A stretch of 47,656 nucleotides of DNA, from the NCBI GenBank assembly GCA_029060545.1, contig JAIDTT010000081.1, positions 1-47,656 of the forward strand, read 5' to 3'. A model generated the notes under the pieces. The model was not told the DNA's origin. It did no database searches and saw only the letters and a list, made by a program, of their open reading frames with translations. Of the stretch, positions 32,223 to 40,008 are shown one piece after another (positions within the stretch are counted from its first letter, which is position 1; each line of letters starts with the position of its first letter). Position numbers and translations under genes: made by a program. The stretch is from Paramuribaculum sp. (GTDB lineage Bacteria; Bacteroidota; Bacteroidia; Bacteroidales; Muribaculaceae).

Positions 32223-32450
32223 ATGATCGTAATTATGAAACAGACCACCACCCGGACATTCACGATATTTGGCTGGTTCCTGGTAAAGATAGCCTTGCTT
32301 ACCGCCGTAGTTATAGCTATCCGCTACCTGTGTGGTACAAAAGGAGAGACACTCGATAGCGTCTGGATCATACCGCTCGGTATCGGCTACTATAACTCGT
32401 GGCGTTGCCTCTCCCGCGAACTCCGCCACCTCCACACCACCAACGGTTAG
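32223..32450 (+). CDS. Small membrane protein of unknown function
   Basis: A 75-aa product from the ATG at 32223 (or 71 aa from 32235). One hydrophobic segment lies near 15-33 (FGWFLVKIALLTAVVIAIRYL), and a second weak one near 45-55. The C terminus is polar (WRCLSRELRHLHTTNG). The track's longer ORF from 32052 overlaps the divergent gene and is not credible. No family is recognised. Confidence 0.5.
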   Translation: MIVIMKQTTTRTFTIFGWFLVKIALLTAVVIAIRYLCGTKGETLDSVWIIPLGIGYYNSWRCLSRELRHLHTTNG

Positions 32451-32541
32451 GGTAACCAAACCTGTATACTCAATAATCCTGTTCTATAAGGTCAGAAACA
32501 CCTATTTATAGTTAGAAATACCGCTTAGGAAGATATACCAT

Positions 32542-32565
32542 TGCATAATTGTATGCATAATTGTA
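32542..32565. repeat. Perfect 2 x 12-bp tandem repeat
   Basis: TGCATAATTGTA occurs twice in direct succession (32542-32553, 32554-32565), 87 bp before the next start codon. It could be a binding site or a replication-slippage product. Confidence 0.5.
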
Positions 32566-32651
32566 TTATTACCAAGTGATGACCAATACTCGGAGTATTT
32601 GGAAGATTATAAACAGGGAACCGAATTTGATTCCTAAAATGAAGATAAGTT

Positions 32652-33467
32652 ATGAAGTTGACCGATAACCCGATTTGGATTGCGATACAATACATTTGTG
32701 TGTTGTTTCTAACTTTCTGTTTTGCAGGGCTAATAGTAAGCAATTTTTTATTCATGTGGCTTATTGTTATATTCAGTGGGCTGTTTATTCCGGCAGTGGT
32801 TGTTGCGTGTATCTCATTTATTAGGTCGCTAAGATGCGACAGCAGGCATAAGAAAGTACTGTTAATCTTGAATGTGGTCAATATACTTTTGTTTTTATTC
32901 TCGTTTTTCAATCCGTCCGGCAAATGTGATGCTGATATAATGGAAAACCACTACACCAAATATGGTGGACGAATGGAGCAGATATATCATAATCTTTATG
33001 ATAAAATGACTCCCGGGTGTTATGTACATATTGAATTTGAACATGGCGATGTTGCAATGTTCCATTTCTCAAACGGTAGTGGTGAGCGGGAATCCAACTG
33101 GGATCCGAGTGAAGAAAAGATAGATTCTTTGCTCACACTGAGCGGACTCGACAGAAAATCTTTAGCATGGCTGGAAAAAGAGTTGGATAAAATAGGCTGT
33201 ATTTCTATTTCTATGCGGGCAGTTCCGGGTAATCCTTTTTGTATTGGCTTCCGACGTATTGGAATGGGAATGTACTCTTTCTGGTTTTACGACCATCCTC
33301 TATCTCCTGAAGAACAGAACCGCATAAACGCTAATGAAAATCTAATTGTCTTTAATGATTCCACTGTCTTTGAATATGGCGGTGGGGCTATTGGTTCGCT
33401 GAATTTCCCAGGTAAGGAGGAATATCTGAGAAAGAGAAAACAGATACATAATGAAATTGACAGATAA
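32652..33467 (+). CDS. Membrane protein of unknown function
   Basis: A 271-aa protein with three hydrophobic segments (about 10-30, 33-56 and 68-84), then a soluble domain of about 185 residues with a beta-rich pattern (PGCYVHIEFEHGDVAMFHFSNGSGE, CISISMRAVPGNPFCIGFRR, GMYSFWFYDHPLS). No family is recognised. The first residues, MKLTDNPIWI, are nearly repeated by the truncated ORF that starts 17 bp before this stop codon, which shows a partial tandem duplication. The region is more A/T-rich than the housekeeping genes around it. Confidence 0.65.
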   Translation: MKLTDNPIWIAIQYICVLFLTFCFAGLIVSNFLFMWLIVIFSGLFIPAVVVACISFIRSLRCDSRHKKVLLILNVVNILLFLFSFFNPSGKCDADIMENHYTKYGGRMEQIYHNLYDKMTPGCYVHIEFEHGDVAMFHFSNGSGERESNWDPSEEKIDSLLTLSGLDRKSLAWLEKELDKIGCISISMRAVPGNPFCIGFRRIGMGMYSFWFYDHPLSPEEQNRINANENLIVFNDSTVFEYGGGAIGSLNFPGKEEYLRKRKQIHNEIDR

Positions 33468-33645
33468 AAGATTTTGGATATTTGAGGCATTTACCATTTT
33501 ATATGCTATGGTATTGATGTCTCTTGCGTTGATAATCCTTGATAAATTAGGCCCTTCTGTTCTCCCCTTAAGCCCCCAAACAAAACATCCAGTCTCACGC
33601 CCAAAACTGGGTGTGAAATTGGGCGTTTGTTGTCTAAAAACTTGA
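33451..33645 (+). pseudogene. Truncated duplicate of the preceding membrane protein gene
   Basis: The ORF starts MKLTDKRFWIFEAFTILYAMVLMSL, matching the start MKLTDNPIWIAIQYICVLFL of the 271-aa gene in position and character, but after about 30 residues (one membrane helix) the frame enters the tmRNA 3' flank and terminator (from about 33540) and encodes a Pro-rich tail unlikely to be native. It overlaps the parent gene's end by 17 bp. It is best read as the 5' remnant of a second paralogue cut off next to ssrA. Confidence 0.5.
33597..33626 (-). terminator. Hairpin downstream of tmRNA
   Basis: ACGCCCAA (33597-33604) pairs with TTGGGCGT (33619-33626), with a 14-nt loop that can pair internally (CCCAG/CTGGG-like). 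It lies 36 nt after the tmRNA 3' end on the minus strand and is followed by a moderately T-rich stretch. Confidence 0.6.
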
Positions 33646-33661
33646 TTATCAAGTCTAATTG

Positions 33662-34061
33662 TGGAGCTGGAGGGGTTCGAACCCTCGTCCAAACGTGGAA
33701 CCAATAAGCTTTCTACATGCTTAGTTGCAACTTGGTTTTCGTGTATCGACAGGCAAGCAACAACCAATCGATGCCTTATCCTCTAAAGTTTCGGAGTCAT
33801 CGCGAGGCTTCCCGACTCCTATTTCCGATTTACCAGCACCGCCTGATCGATTAGCCTCGGAAAAAATACGGCAATCGGGCGATGTCTTGTCGGTGCAACT
33901 GTTGCGCCGATTAAGCTAATCTACTGTACTTCGATTAAGCAGCAAGAGCGTAGTTATTTTCGCCATTTAAATTGTCGACGTCGGAGATTATAGAGCGCCT
34001 TCCGTCATGGCTCTGCATGCTTACATACCGCCTCTACACGCTGTCAAAGCCAGTCAGCCCC
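33662..34061 (-). ncRNA. ssrA: tmRNA (transfer-messenger RNA)
   Basis: A one-piece tmRNA of about 400 nt. The 5' end GGGGCTGACTGGCTTTGACA (34061-34042) pairs through GGGGCTG with CAGCTCC at the 3' end. The T-arm GAGGGTTCGAACCCTC (about 33671-33690) is canonical. The tag reading frame, GGC GAA AAT AAC TAC GCT CTT GCT GCT TAA (33964-33935), gives GENNYALAA, a Bacteroidetes-type tag. CCA is not encoded in full (the genome reads CAA after the discriminator A), so the tail must be added. It frees stalled ribosomes and marks the product for proteolysis. A promoter box lies 16 nt upstream of the mature 5' end. Confidence 0.97.
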
Positions 34062-34076
34062 GAGTGGATGTGAATA

Positions 34077-34107
34077 CAAAGTTACAGAATTTATTTCAAA
34101 TCCGAAA
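34077..34107 (-). promoter_or_regulatory. tmRNA promoter
   Basis: On the minus strand, TTTC (34107-34104), 19 nt and TAACTTTG (34084-34077), with a predicted start about 12 nt before the mature tmRNA. The upstream element lies inside the 32-bp repeat that copies the end of the glycosyltransferase gene. Confidence 0.6.
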
Positions 34108-34120
34108 ATTTTTTGCGTCC
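34089..34120. repeat. 32-bp direct repeat, tmRNA-side copy
   Basis: Identical to 35075-35106 in 31 of 32 positions. Read on the minus strand it encodes the last codons of the glycosyltransferase (GRKKFSDLK-stop), although that gene ends about 950 bp away, so this copy is a duplicated gene end. It also supplies the upstream part of the tmRNA promoter. Confidence 0.85.
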
Positions 34121-34456
34121 ACATCCGTTACATCTGTCGTGTAAAAATATGTCGAATCTGTTGTAAAGCATATTAGTGCAATTTTTAGACCATATTCTGG
34201 TAATCAATATCTGCCATATACTTACGACTTTGAGTCATCTTTAATGGATAAAGATGATTGGGAATGTCAATTCGTATCTAACGTCCTAACCAAAATGTAA
34301 GCAATGAGCGAGACCATAATCTCTCTCTTTTTGTATCTTTGCGTTGACAAACAAGTGTAACTTTGTATGTAATTACCTTAATACTGGCGCAAACCATGGC
34401 CCAAATGCTCCCAACGGGGCGTTTCCTGGTTGCTCGCTCATACCGAGTTTTAGATA
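34121..34456. other. Non-coding part of the repeat-bounded segment
   Basis: An A/T-rich stretch with no convincing gene. It contains two -7-like boxes on the plus strand (TATCTTTG 34334-34341, TAACTTTG 34358-34365) and a 9-bp inverted repeat (ATGAGCGAG at 34304-34312, CTCGCTCAT at 34433-34441) enclosing about 140 bp. The 66-aa minus-strand ORF at 34278-34478 is basic and Arg/Lys-rich, with no family match that I recognise, and I do not call it. Confidence 0.4.
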
Positions 34457-35020
34457 ATGAAAAATTTAGTAATATCAATTATTAACCTTCTTCTGTCCGC
34501 ATTGAATGTTAATGCTCAACCGATGAGGTCTGATGCTATCTATGATGAACAACAGTTATGGATACAATCTCTGCTGAGTGAGCCTATTGGTGGTGACTAT
34601 TTGTTTTATTGCACTGGACACAATGGGAGGATTTGGTCGTTAGTATCAGTAGATTCAACTGGTATAAAGCTCTATAATGGTACAACAAGTCAATATACGA
34701 AATGCGACGAACCGACTTTGATTGATACACTTTCATTTATTAATGATAATATTCAGACAATTATATGGGGAATTGATTCTTTAGTAAAATTCAAGCATTT
34801 ATTAAAGCCGATTGAAAATAGGACGTATAATCCGATATATAATCAATTATATCTTATAAAAGATAACCGCATAGTTTTCAGTTATAACGATGCCATAGAT
34901 TATTATTCCGAAACTGATAGCTCAGAATTTAATCATAACCTAAATAAGCTTACTTTTCTAATGTTATGGTTGGCGGCACCATCGCTACGCACATTCATAC
35001 CAATTCCCTCTGACACATAA
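34457..35020 (+). CDS. Secreted protein of unknown function inside the repeat-bounded segment
   Basis: A 187-aa protein with a signal peptide (MKNLVISIINLLLSALNVNAQ). The mature part is polar, beta-rich and Asn/Asp/Tyr-rich (GGDYLFYCTGHNGRIWSLVSVD, NPIYNQLYLIKDNRIVFSYND). I do not recognise a family. The codon use is markedly more A/T-rich than in the flanking housekeeping genes, which fits recent acquisition. It is the only plausible gene between the two 32-bp direct repeats and lies on the strand opposite to tmRNA and the glycosyltransferase. The stop codon sits in the loop of a hairpin. Confidence 0.65.
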   Translation: MKNLVISIINLLLSALNVNAQPMRSDAIYDEQQLWIQSLLSEPIGGDYLFYCTGHNGRIWSLVSVDSTGIKLYNGTTSQYTKCDEPTLIDTLSFINDNIQTIIWGIDSLVKFKHLLKPIENRTYNPIYNQLYLIKDNRIVFSYNDAIDYYSETDSSEFNHNLNKLTFLMLWLAAPSLRTFIPIPSDT

Positions 35021-35029
35021 TTGTCAGAG
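35008..35029 (+). terminator. Hairpin at the end of the secreted protein gene
   Basis: CTCTGACA (35008-35015) pairs with TGTCAGAG (35022-35029); the 6-nt loop contains the stop codon. There is no clean T-tract. Confidence 0.5.
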
Positions 35030-35074
35030 AGAATATATCTCTATATCATAAGGATAAAGTTGGATAATAAAGAT

Positions 35075-35106
35075 ATTTATTTCAGATCCGAAAATTTTTT
35101 GCGTCC
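35075..35106. repeat. 32-bp direct repeat, glycosyltransferase-side copy
   Basis: The original copy: on the minus strand it is the real 3' end of the glycosyltransferase gene, including its stop codon (35079-35077). One mismatch to 34089-34120. The two copies bound a 954-bp segment (34121-35074). Confidence 0.85.
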
Positions 35107-36090
35107 GCGAAGGTAATATTGTATCAGCAGATTGGGTCGGCGAGGCCTGGTGTGGAGTAGATCGGACGTTGCCGATTCTATGCCTTCGTAGGCTTTCTTC
35201 ATCCTCCGGTATTCGCGATGGGCGCGCAAGATAGCTCCGGCGTGCCCCCACTTTCCTTTGGCTACAAACTGGGCCCAGGCCAGCGTGTCGAGCAATCGGC
35301 GCCGAAGCAGGGTAGCGGTGCGTGTGCGGCCATGAGGCAGGTTCTTATACAGCATCAGCAGGGAGTTGCGGAAGTTGAGCATCGTCTTCCGTGGATTCGA
35401 TGCATCGAGGCTCGCACCACCGAGATGATATACGTGCGATTGCGGCACGGCGGCTATCCTGTAGCCGAGCCGCTGCATTCGCCAGCATAAGTCAATCTCC
35501 TCCATATGAGCGAAAAAGGCTTCGTCAAGTCCGCCCGCCTTCCGGTAAGCTTCTACTGATACCATCATAGCGGCACCTGTAGCCCAGAATAGATCGTCGA
35601 CAGCGGTGTCGTATTGCCCGCCATCCGTTTCCACTGAGTCCATAATTCGGCCGCGGCAATACGGGTAGCCGTTACGGTCGATATATCCGCCTGCGGCCCC
35701 TGCGTATTCAAACTTCGTGCGGTCGCGGTACGATAGGATTTTCGGCTGACAGGCTCCGCATAGCGGATTGCTCTTCATATATTCGAGCAGGGGAGTGACC
35801 CAGTCGGAATCTACCGCCACGTCGGAGTTGAGCAGTACGGCGTATGGTGTATCACACATATCCAATGCTTTATTGTAGCCGCCGGCAAAACCGTAGTTCT
35901 GATCGAAAGCCCACACTTCCACCCGTGGAAACTCTTCGCGCAATACCTTCAGAGAATCATCAGTGCTACCGTTGTCGGCTACTATCACCTTGGCTGTGTC
36001 GGCCGGAGTATATTCCACTACCGATGGTAGAAACTCGCGCAGCAGTTTCTCGCCGTTCCAGTTCAGTATTATTACGCTTACTTCTTTCAT
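35077..36090 (-). CDS. Family 2 glycosyltransferase
   Basis: A 337-aa GT-A fold enzyme. It starts VSVIILNWNGEKLLREFLPSV, has the nucleotide-binding VIVADNGSTDDSLKVL, the metal-binding AVLLNSDVAVD (D-x-D type region near 93-98), and the acceptor-site motif MEEIDLCWRMQRLGYR. The C-terminal part (about 240-337) is basic and helical. It most resembles rhamnosyl- or other sugar transferases of surface polysaccharide synthesis (the WbbL-like group). It overlaps mtaB by 4 bp (ATGA). Its last 10 codons are duplicated near ssrA. Confidence 0.92.
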   Translation of the reverse strand: MKEVSVIILNWNGEKLLREFLPSVVEYTPADTAKVIVADNGSTDDSLKVLREEFPRVEVWAFDQNYGFAGGYNKALDMCDTPYAVLLNSDVAVDSDWVTPLLEYMKSNPLCGACQPKILSYRDRTKFEYAGAAGGYIDRNGYPYCRGRIMDSVETDGGQYDTAVDDLFWATGAAMMVSVEAYRKAGGLDEAFFAHMEEIDLCWRMQRLGYRIAAVPQSHVYHLGGASLDASNPRKTMLNFRNSLLMLYKNLPHGRTRTATLLRRRLLDTLAWAQFVAKGKWGHAGAILRAHREYRRMKKAYEGIESATSDLLHTRPRRPNLLIQYYLRGRKKFSDLK

Positions 36091-37397
36091 ATTATTCCGA
36101 TAATGTCAGTCGACCCTCCGGTCTTAGGCTTGCTGAGGTCAACATCAATGATCTCATTGTAGAACTCGGGACGCAGGGGTAATTCCACACGCAGATAGTT
36201 GTCGGTGAAGCCATACATGTGCCCGTCGTGCGCCGTATGTTCCACGAGCACCGGGCGTCGGCGTCCGCAGTTCTTGTCGATAAAGGCGCTAAGCTTCCGA
36301 TCAGATACCACTTGCATCTCGGCGGCACGGCGATGCTTTTCAGCCTGATCCACGCGTACCCACTCCGTCTCGGCTACGGCGCGGGTGCCGGGGCGTTCCG
36401 AATAGGGGAAGATGTGAAGGCGCGTGATGTCAAGGCTGTCGACAAATGCTTCTGACTTCTCAAACTCTTCAAGCGTCTCGCCTTTAGCACCAACTATCAG
36501 ATCCACACCAATAAAGGCATCGGGCATCACCTCGCGTATCTTCGCTATCTTGCCTGCAAATAGAGCGGTGTCGTAGCGGCGACGCATCAGTCGGAGCACA
36601 GCGTCACTTCCGCTCTGCAGTGGGATATGGAAGTGCGGCATGAAGGCACGCGACTGTGCTACCCATTCTATCATCTCGTCAGTGAGTAGATTAGGTTCTA
36701 TCGACGAGATGCGGTAGCGCTCTATACCCTCCACAGCATCAAGTTCCTTGAGCAGATCGAGGAAATTGTGATTCGTACCATGTCCGAAGTCGCCGATGTT
36801 GACGCCCGTAATCACGATCTCCTTGCCCCCGTCGGCAGCTGCCTTGCGTGCCTGCGCCACGATCTCTTCTATCTCTCCGCTGCGGCTCCTGCCACGCGCA
36901 AAGGGTATAGTACAGTAAGAGCAGAAATAGTCGCAGCCGTCCTGCACCTTGAGGAAGTATCGCGTACGGTCGCCGCGAGAGCATGACGGTGTGAACCGAC
37001 GTATATCCTTGGCAGGAATCACATAGCCACCCTGTGTGTCAGTAGTTTCATTTTCCAGACGGTCGATGATTTCTTTGACCATCCGTGTCTTATCGTCGTT
37101 GCCCCACACCACGCCCACTCCGGGAAGCGTGGCCACATCAGCCGGGCAGAGCTGTGCATAGCAGCCGGTCACGGCAATCATCGCCGACGGCCATCTGCGG
37201 TTGAACGCTCTGATCGCCTGCTGACATTTCTTCTGTGCCATCGACGTCACCGCGCACGTATTCACCACTACCACGTCGGGGATATCTCCTTCGCCGGCAC
37301 GTCGTACGCCCAGTGCATCAAGCGCTTCGGCTATCGTCGACGTCTCGGCGAAATTCAGTTTGCATCCGAATGTATGGTAGTGTGCGGTGTGAGCCAT
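36087..37397 (-). CDS. mtaB: tRNA t6A37 methylthiotransferase MtaB
   Basis: A 436-aa methylthiotransferase that adds a methylthio group to t6A37 of tRNAs read with ANN codons. The N-terminal cluster cysteines are in TFGCKLN, VVNTCAVT and AVTGCYAQ. The radical SAM cysteines are C-x3-C-x2-C in CDYFCSYCTIPFARG. A C-terminal TRAM-like domain starts near 375 (RRRPVLVEHTAHDGHMYGFTDNYLRV). Length and order are typical of MtaB rather than MiaB. It is divergent from the acyl-CoA ligase gene with promoter boxes close together, and it is followed by the glycosyltransferase through a 4-bp overlap. Confidence 0.95.
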   Translation of the reverse strand: MAHTAHYHTFGCKLNFAETSTIAEALDALGVRRAGEGDIPDVVVVNTCAVTSMAQKKCQQAIRAFNRRWPSAMIAVTGCYAQLCPADVATLPGVGVVWGNDDKTRMVKEIIDRLENETTDTQGGYVIPAKDIRRFTPSCSRGDRTRYFLKVQDGCDYFCSYCTIPFARGRSRSGEIEEIVAQARKAAADGGKEIVITGVNIGDFGHGTNHNFLDLLKELDAVEGIERYRISSIEPNLLTDEMIEWVAQSRAFMPHFHIPLQSGSDAVLRLMRRRYDTALFAGKIAKIREVMPDAFIGVDLIVGAKGETLEEFEKSEAFVDSLDITRLHIFPYSERPGTRAVAETEWVRVDQAEKHRRAAEMQVVSDRKLSAFIDKNCGRRRPVLVEHTAHDGHMYGFTDNYLRVELPLRPEFYNEIIDVDLSKPKTGGSTDIIGII

Positions 37398-37421
37398 CGG
37401 TATTTATATTGTTATTACTGT

Positions 37422-37454
37422 TTTGCAAAAGTACGAAAAAAGTAGCTACATTTG
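37422..37454. promoter_or_regulatory. Divergent, interlocked promoters of mtaB and the acyl-CoA ligase gene
   Basis: Plus strand: TTTG (37422-37425), 21 nt, TACATTTG (37447-37454). Minus strand: TACTTTTG (37433-37426) as the mtaB -7 box. The minus -7 box begins directly after the plus -33 box, so the two polymerases cannot bind together. Confidence 0.6.
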
Positions 37455-37546
37455 TAATTCCCATCTCGAATCGTTGCGTCGGAGCATTGAACATATTGTC
37501 CTTCCCGGGTGTAATACAAGTATATATCTATTCATTCATATCGCTT

Positions 37547-39208
37547 ATGCTCTCTGAAAACCTCATACAGATCTACGCCTCCTCCTTCCGTAAAAACTGG
37601 GATCTCCCGGCTCTTACCGATTATGGTACATCCAATACGCTCACCTATGGCGATATGGCTCGCCGCATTGCCCGCACGCATCTCTTTTTCGAGCTTATGG
37701 GTATCAAGCCGGGCGACAAGATAGCTGTGATGGGTAAGAATTCCGTCAACTGGGTGGTGAGCTATATGTCCACAATTACCTACGGAGCAGTAGTGGTCCC
37801 GGTGCTTCAGGACTTTAATCCGCAGGATGCCCAGCATATCATAAATCATAGCGGCTCCAGGATACTTATCGTCAACGATCAGCTATTCGAGCATCTCGAC
37901 TTCTCTCAGATGCCCGATGTGAAAATCGCCATCTCGCTCGACAATCAGGAGATTCTCGCTGAGCATTCCACCTCCGCTAAGGGTCATCGTATACTCAAGT
38001 CACTTCCTTCTGTTTTCGACAGGCGTTACCCCAAAGGCTATGGCCCCGACTCAGTGAAATACGCAGACTTTCCGCCCGGCAGTCTTGCGGAGATCAACTA
38101 CACATCCGGCACAACAGGCTTCTCGAAAGGCGTAATGCTTACGCTCAACAATCTGTGTGGCAACGTCGTGTTCGGTATGCGCTCCCACCTCCACTATCCC
38201 GGTTCGCGATGTCTGTCGTTTCTGCCTCTTGCCCATGCCTACGGATGCGCTTTCGATATGCTCACACCTCTGGCTGTCGGTACCCACGTCACCCTATTCG
38301 GTCGTCTGCCCTCGCCCAAACTTCTGCTTAAGGCGTTTGCCGAAGTGCGTCCTACGCTGATTCTGTGCGTACCCCTCATTCTTGAGAAGATCTATCGCAA
38401 GCAGATACTACCCGTCATATCCAAGCCATCGATGAAGCGACTTATGGCATTGCCGATCATCAAGAAGAGAGTGTATAAGAAGATACGCGACAAGCTCATC
38501 GACGCATTCGGCGGCGAGTTTGAGGAGGTGATCGTTGGCGGTGCGCCGCTCAATCCCGAAGTCGAGGCCTTCCTCTATAAGATCCGCTTCCCATTCACCG
38601 TCGGCTATGGCATGACTGAGTGCGGCCCCCTGATCAGCTATACTCCATGGCGCGAGTTTATACCCACGTCATCCGGACGCACACTCACCGGGCTGATGTT
38701 CTCCAAGGCCACATCGTCCAACGAGTCCTATATCCCCGGCGAACTCTGTGTGAAGGGCGAGAACGTTATGCTCGGATACTATAAGAATCCCAAGGCTACG
38801 GCCGCGGTGCTCGATTCCGACGGATGGCTCCACACCGGTGATATGGGCACGATATCCAATGCCGGTACCATCTTTATCAAAGGTCGATCCAAGACCATGC
38901 TCCTCTCGGCCAACGGCCAGAATATCTACCCCGAAGAGATTGAAGCTAAGCTAAACAATCTCCCATACGTGGCCGAAAGCCTTGTAGTGGAGCGCGGCAA
39001 CAGGCTCGTGGCGCTCGTTTATCCTGATTACGAGGCTATGGATCGCGCCCGACTCACTTCCGACATGATGCCGCCGGTGATGGAGAAGGTGCGCGAGGAG
39101 CTCAATCGTCAGCTCGCAGCCTACGAGCGTATCGACCGGATCCAGCTCCGGGCCAACGAATTTGAGAAGACGCCGAAGCGTTCCATCAAGCGTTATCTCT
39201 ATCAGTAG
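37547..39208 (+). CDS. AMP-forming long-chain acyl-CoA synthetase
   Basis: The track's ORF starts at 37235 inside mtaB; the ATG at 37547 (MLSENLIQIYASSF) gives a normal 553-aa protein. It has the adenylate-forming motifs INYTSGTTGFSKG, the VGYGMTECGP box, DGWLHTGDMGTI and the final lysine region EKTPKRSIKRYL. It activates fatty acids to acyl-CoA via acyl-AMP, cytoplasmic or at the inner membrane. It is somewhat shorter at the N terminus than FadD of E. coli. The leader is about 90 nt. Confidence 0.93.
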   Translation: MLSENLIQIYASSFRKNWDLPALTDYGTSNTLTYGDMARRIARTHLFFELMGIKPGDKIAVMGKNSVNWVVSYMSTITYGAVVVPVLQDFNPQDAQHIINHSGSRILIVNDQLFEHLDFSQMPDVKIAISLDNQEILAEHSTSAKGHRILKSLPSVFDRRYPKGYGPDSVKYADFPPGSLAEINYTSGTTGFSKGVMLTLNNLCGNVVFGMRSHLHYPGSRCLSFLPLAHAYGCAFDMLTPLAVGTHVTLFGRLPSPKLLLKAFAEVRPTLILCVPLILEKIYRKQILPVISKPSMKRLMALPIIKKRVYKKIRDKLIDAFGGEFEEVIVGGAPLNPEVEAFLYKIRFPFTVGYGMTECGPLISYTPWREFIPTSSGRTLTGLMFSKATSSNESYIPGELCVKGENVMLGYYKNPKATAAVLDSDGWLHTGDMGTISNAGTIFIKGRSKTMLLSANGQNIYPEEIEAKLNNLPYVAESLVVERGNRLVALVYPDYEAMDRARLTSDMMPPVMEKVREELNRQLAAYERIDRIQLRANEFEKTPKRSIKRYLYQ

Positions 39209-39254
39209 CCCGTATTAGTTGACACATCAGGCTCGCCGTGTGCGGAATAATTCC

Positions 39255-39262
39255 TATTTTTG
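39255..39262 (+). promoter_or_regulatory. -7 box of the TrmN6-like gene
   Basis: TATTTTTG, 33 nt before the ATG at 39296; no clear -33 element. Supports the shorter start. Confidence 0.45.
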
Positions 39263-39295
39263 CACTGCGTAACATCGATACGCGCCGTTACCGAT

Positions 39296-39997
39296 ATGAG
39301 CCGATTCGACTTCAAGCAATTCTCCGTATATCAGGATGCCTGCGCCATGAAGGTGGGCACCGATGGCGTATTGCTCGGCGCGTGGGCTGACCTCTCGGGG
39401 GCAGGAAGGATATGGGATGTCGGCACAGGTACCGGTCTCATTGCTCTGATGCTAGCTCAGCGCTCAGCATCCGCGCAGATTGCAGCAGTAGAGATAGAAT
39501 CTGCCGCTTGCGCTCAGGCGCGTGGCAATGTCGCTGTCTCTCCTTGGTCCGATCGCATAGACGTAGTGGAAGGTGATATTCGGTCACTGGCCGACACTCT
39601 GCCGCACCCGGATCTCATTGTCAGCAATCCGCCTTTTTTCACCAACGCCCTGCGTCCGGTCGATAATGCGCGTTCCACAGCACGCCACGATTCCACCCTG
39701 CCTGTGCGCGACCTCATGCTGATAGCTTCACAGGTACTCACTCCCAATGGATCGATTGCCATAATCATACCGGCCGACCGCAGTCAGGATGCAGTCGTAG
39801 AAGCAACCTTGGCCGGTCTGTCCCCGTGGCGTATCACAGCCGTGCGTACCACTCCGGTCAAAGCACCCAAGCGCATGCTTATGCAGTTCGGTCGCCGAGG
39901 TCGCGATATTTTGCGCGAGGATCATCACATACAGGATGCTCCCGGTTGCTATTCCGACTGGTACAGCCGTCTCACACACGATTTTTATTTACGATAA
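39296..39997 (+). CDS. trmN6: tRNA1(Val) A37 N6-methyltransferase-like protein
   Basis: The start MSRFDFKQFSVYQDACAMKVGTDGVLLGAW (ATG 39296) is the usual family beginning; the track's start is 12 codons early. The 233-aa enzyme has SAM-binding motif I in WDVGTGTGLIALMLAQ and the catalytic N-P-P-F tetrad in SNPPFFTNAL, which marks an N6-adenine methyltransferase of the TrmN6/YfiC type. It should methylate A37 of tRNA(Val). The CPBP protease gene follows 11 bp downstream in the same direction, so both may share a transcript. Confidence 0.9.
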   Translation: MSRFDFKQFSVYQDACAMKVGTDGVLLGAWADLSGAGRIWDVGTGTGLIALMLAQRSASAQIAAVEIESAACAQARGNVAVSPWSDRIDVVEGDIRSLADTLPHPDLIVSNPPFFTNALRPVDNARSTARHDSTLPVRDLMLIASQVLTPNGSIAIIIPADRSQDAVVEATLAGLSPWRITAVRTTPVKAPKRMLMQFGRRGRDILREDHHIQDAPGCYSDWYSRLTHDFYLR

Positions 39998-40008
39998 TAC
40001 CGATCAAT

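Noticed and set aside
33662-33740. A tRNA gene suggested by the GGTTCGAA T-arm sequence
   Set aside because: It belongs to the tRNA-like domain of tmRNA; there is no anticodon arm, and the 5' half lies 380 nt away.
34278-34478. 66-aa basic minus-strand ORF inside the repeat-bounded segment
   Set aside because: Very Arg/Lys-rich, no signal or motif, and it overlaps the start of the better-supported secreted protein. It may be part of a non-coding repeat.
37235-37546. N-terminal extension of the acyl-CoA ligase into mtaB
   Set aside because: It overlaps mtaB and both promoters; family length agrees with the start at 37547.
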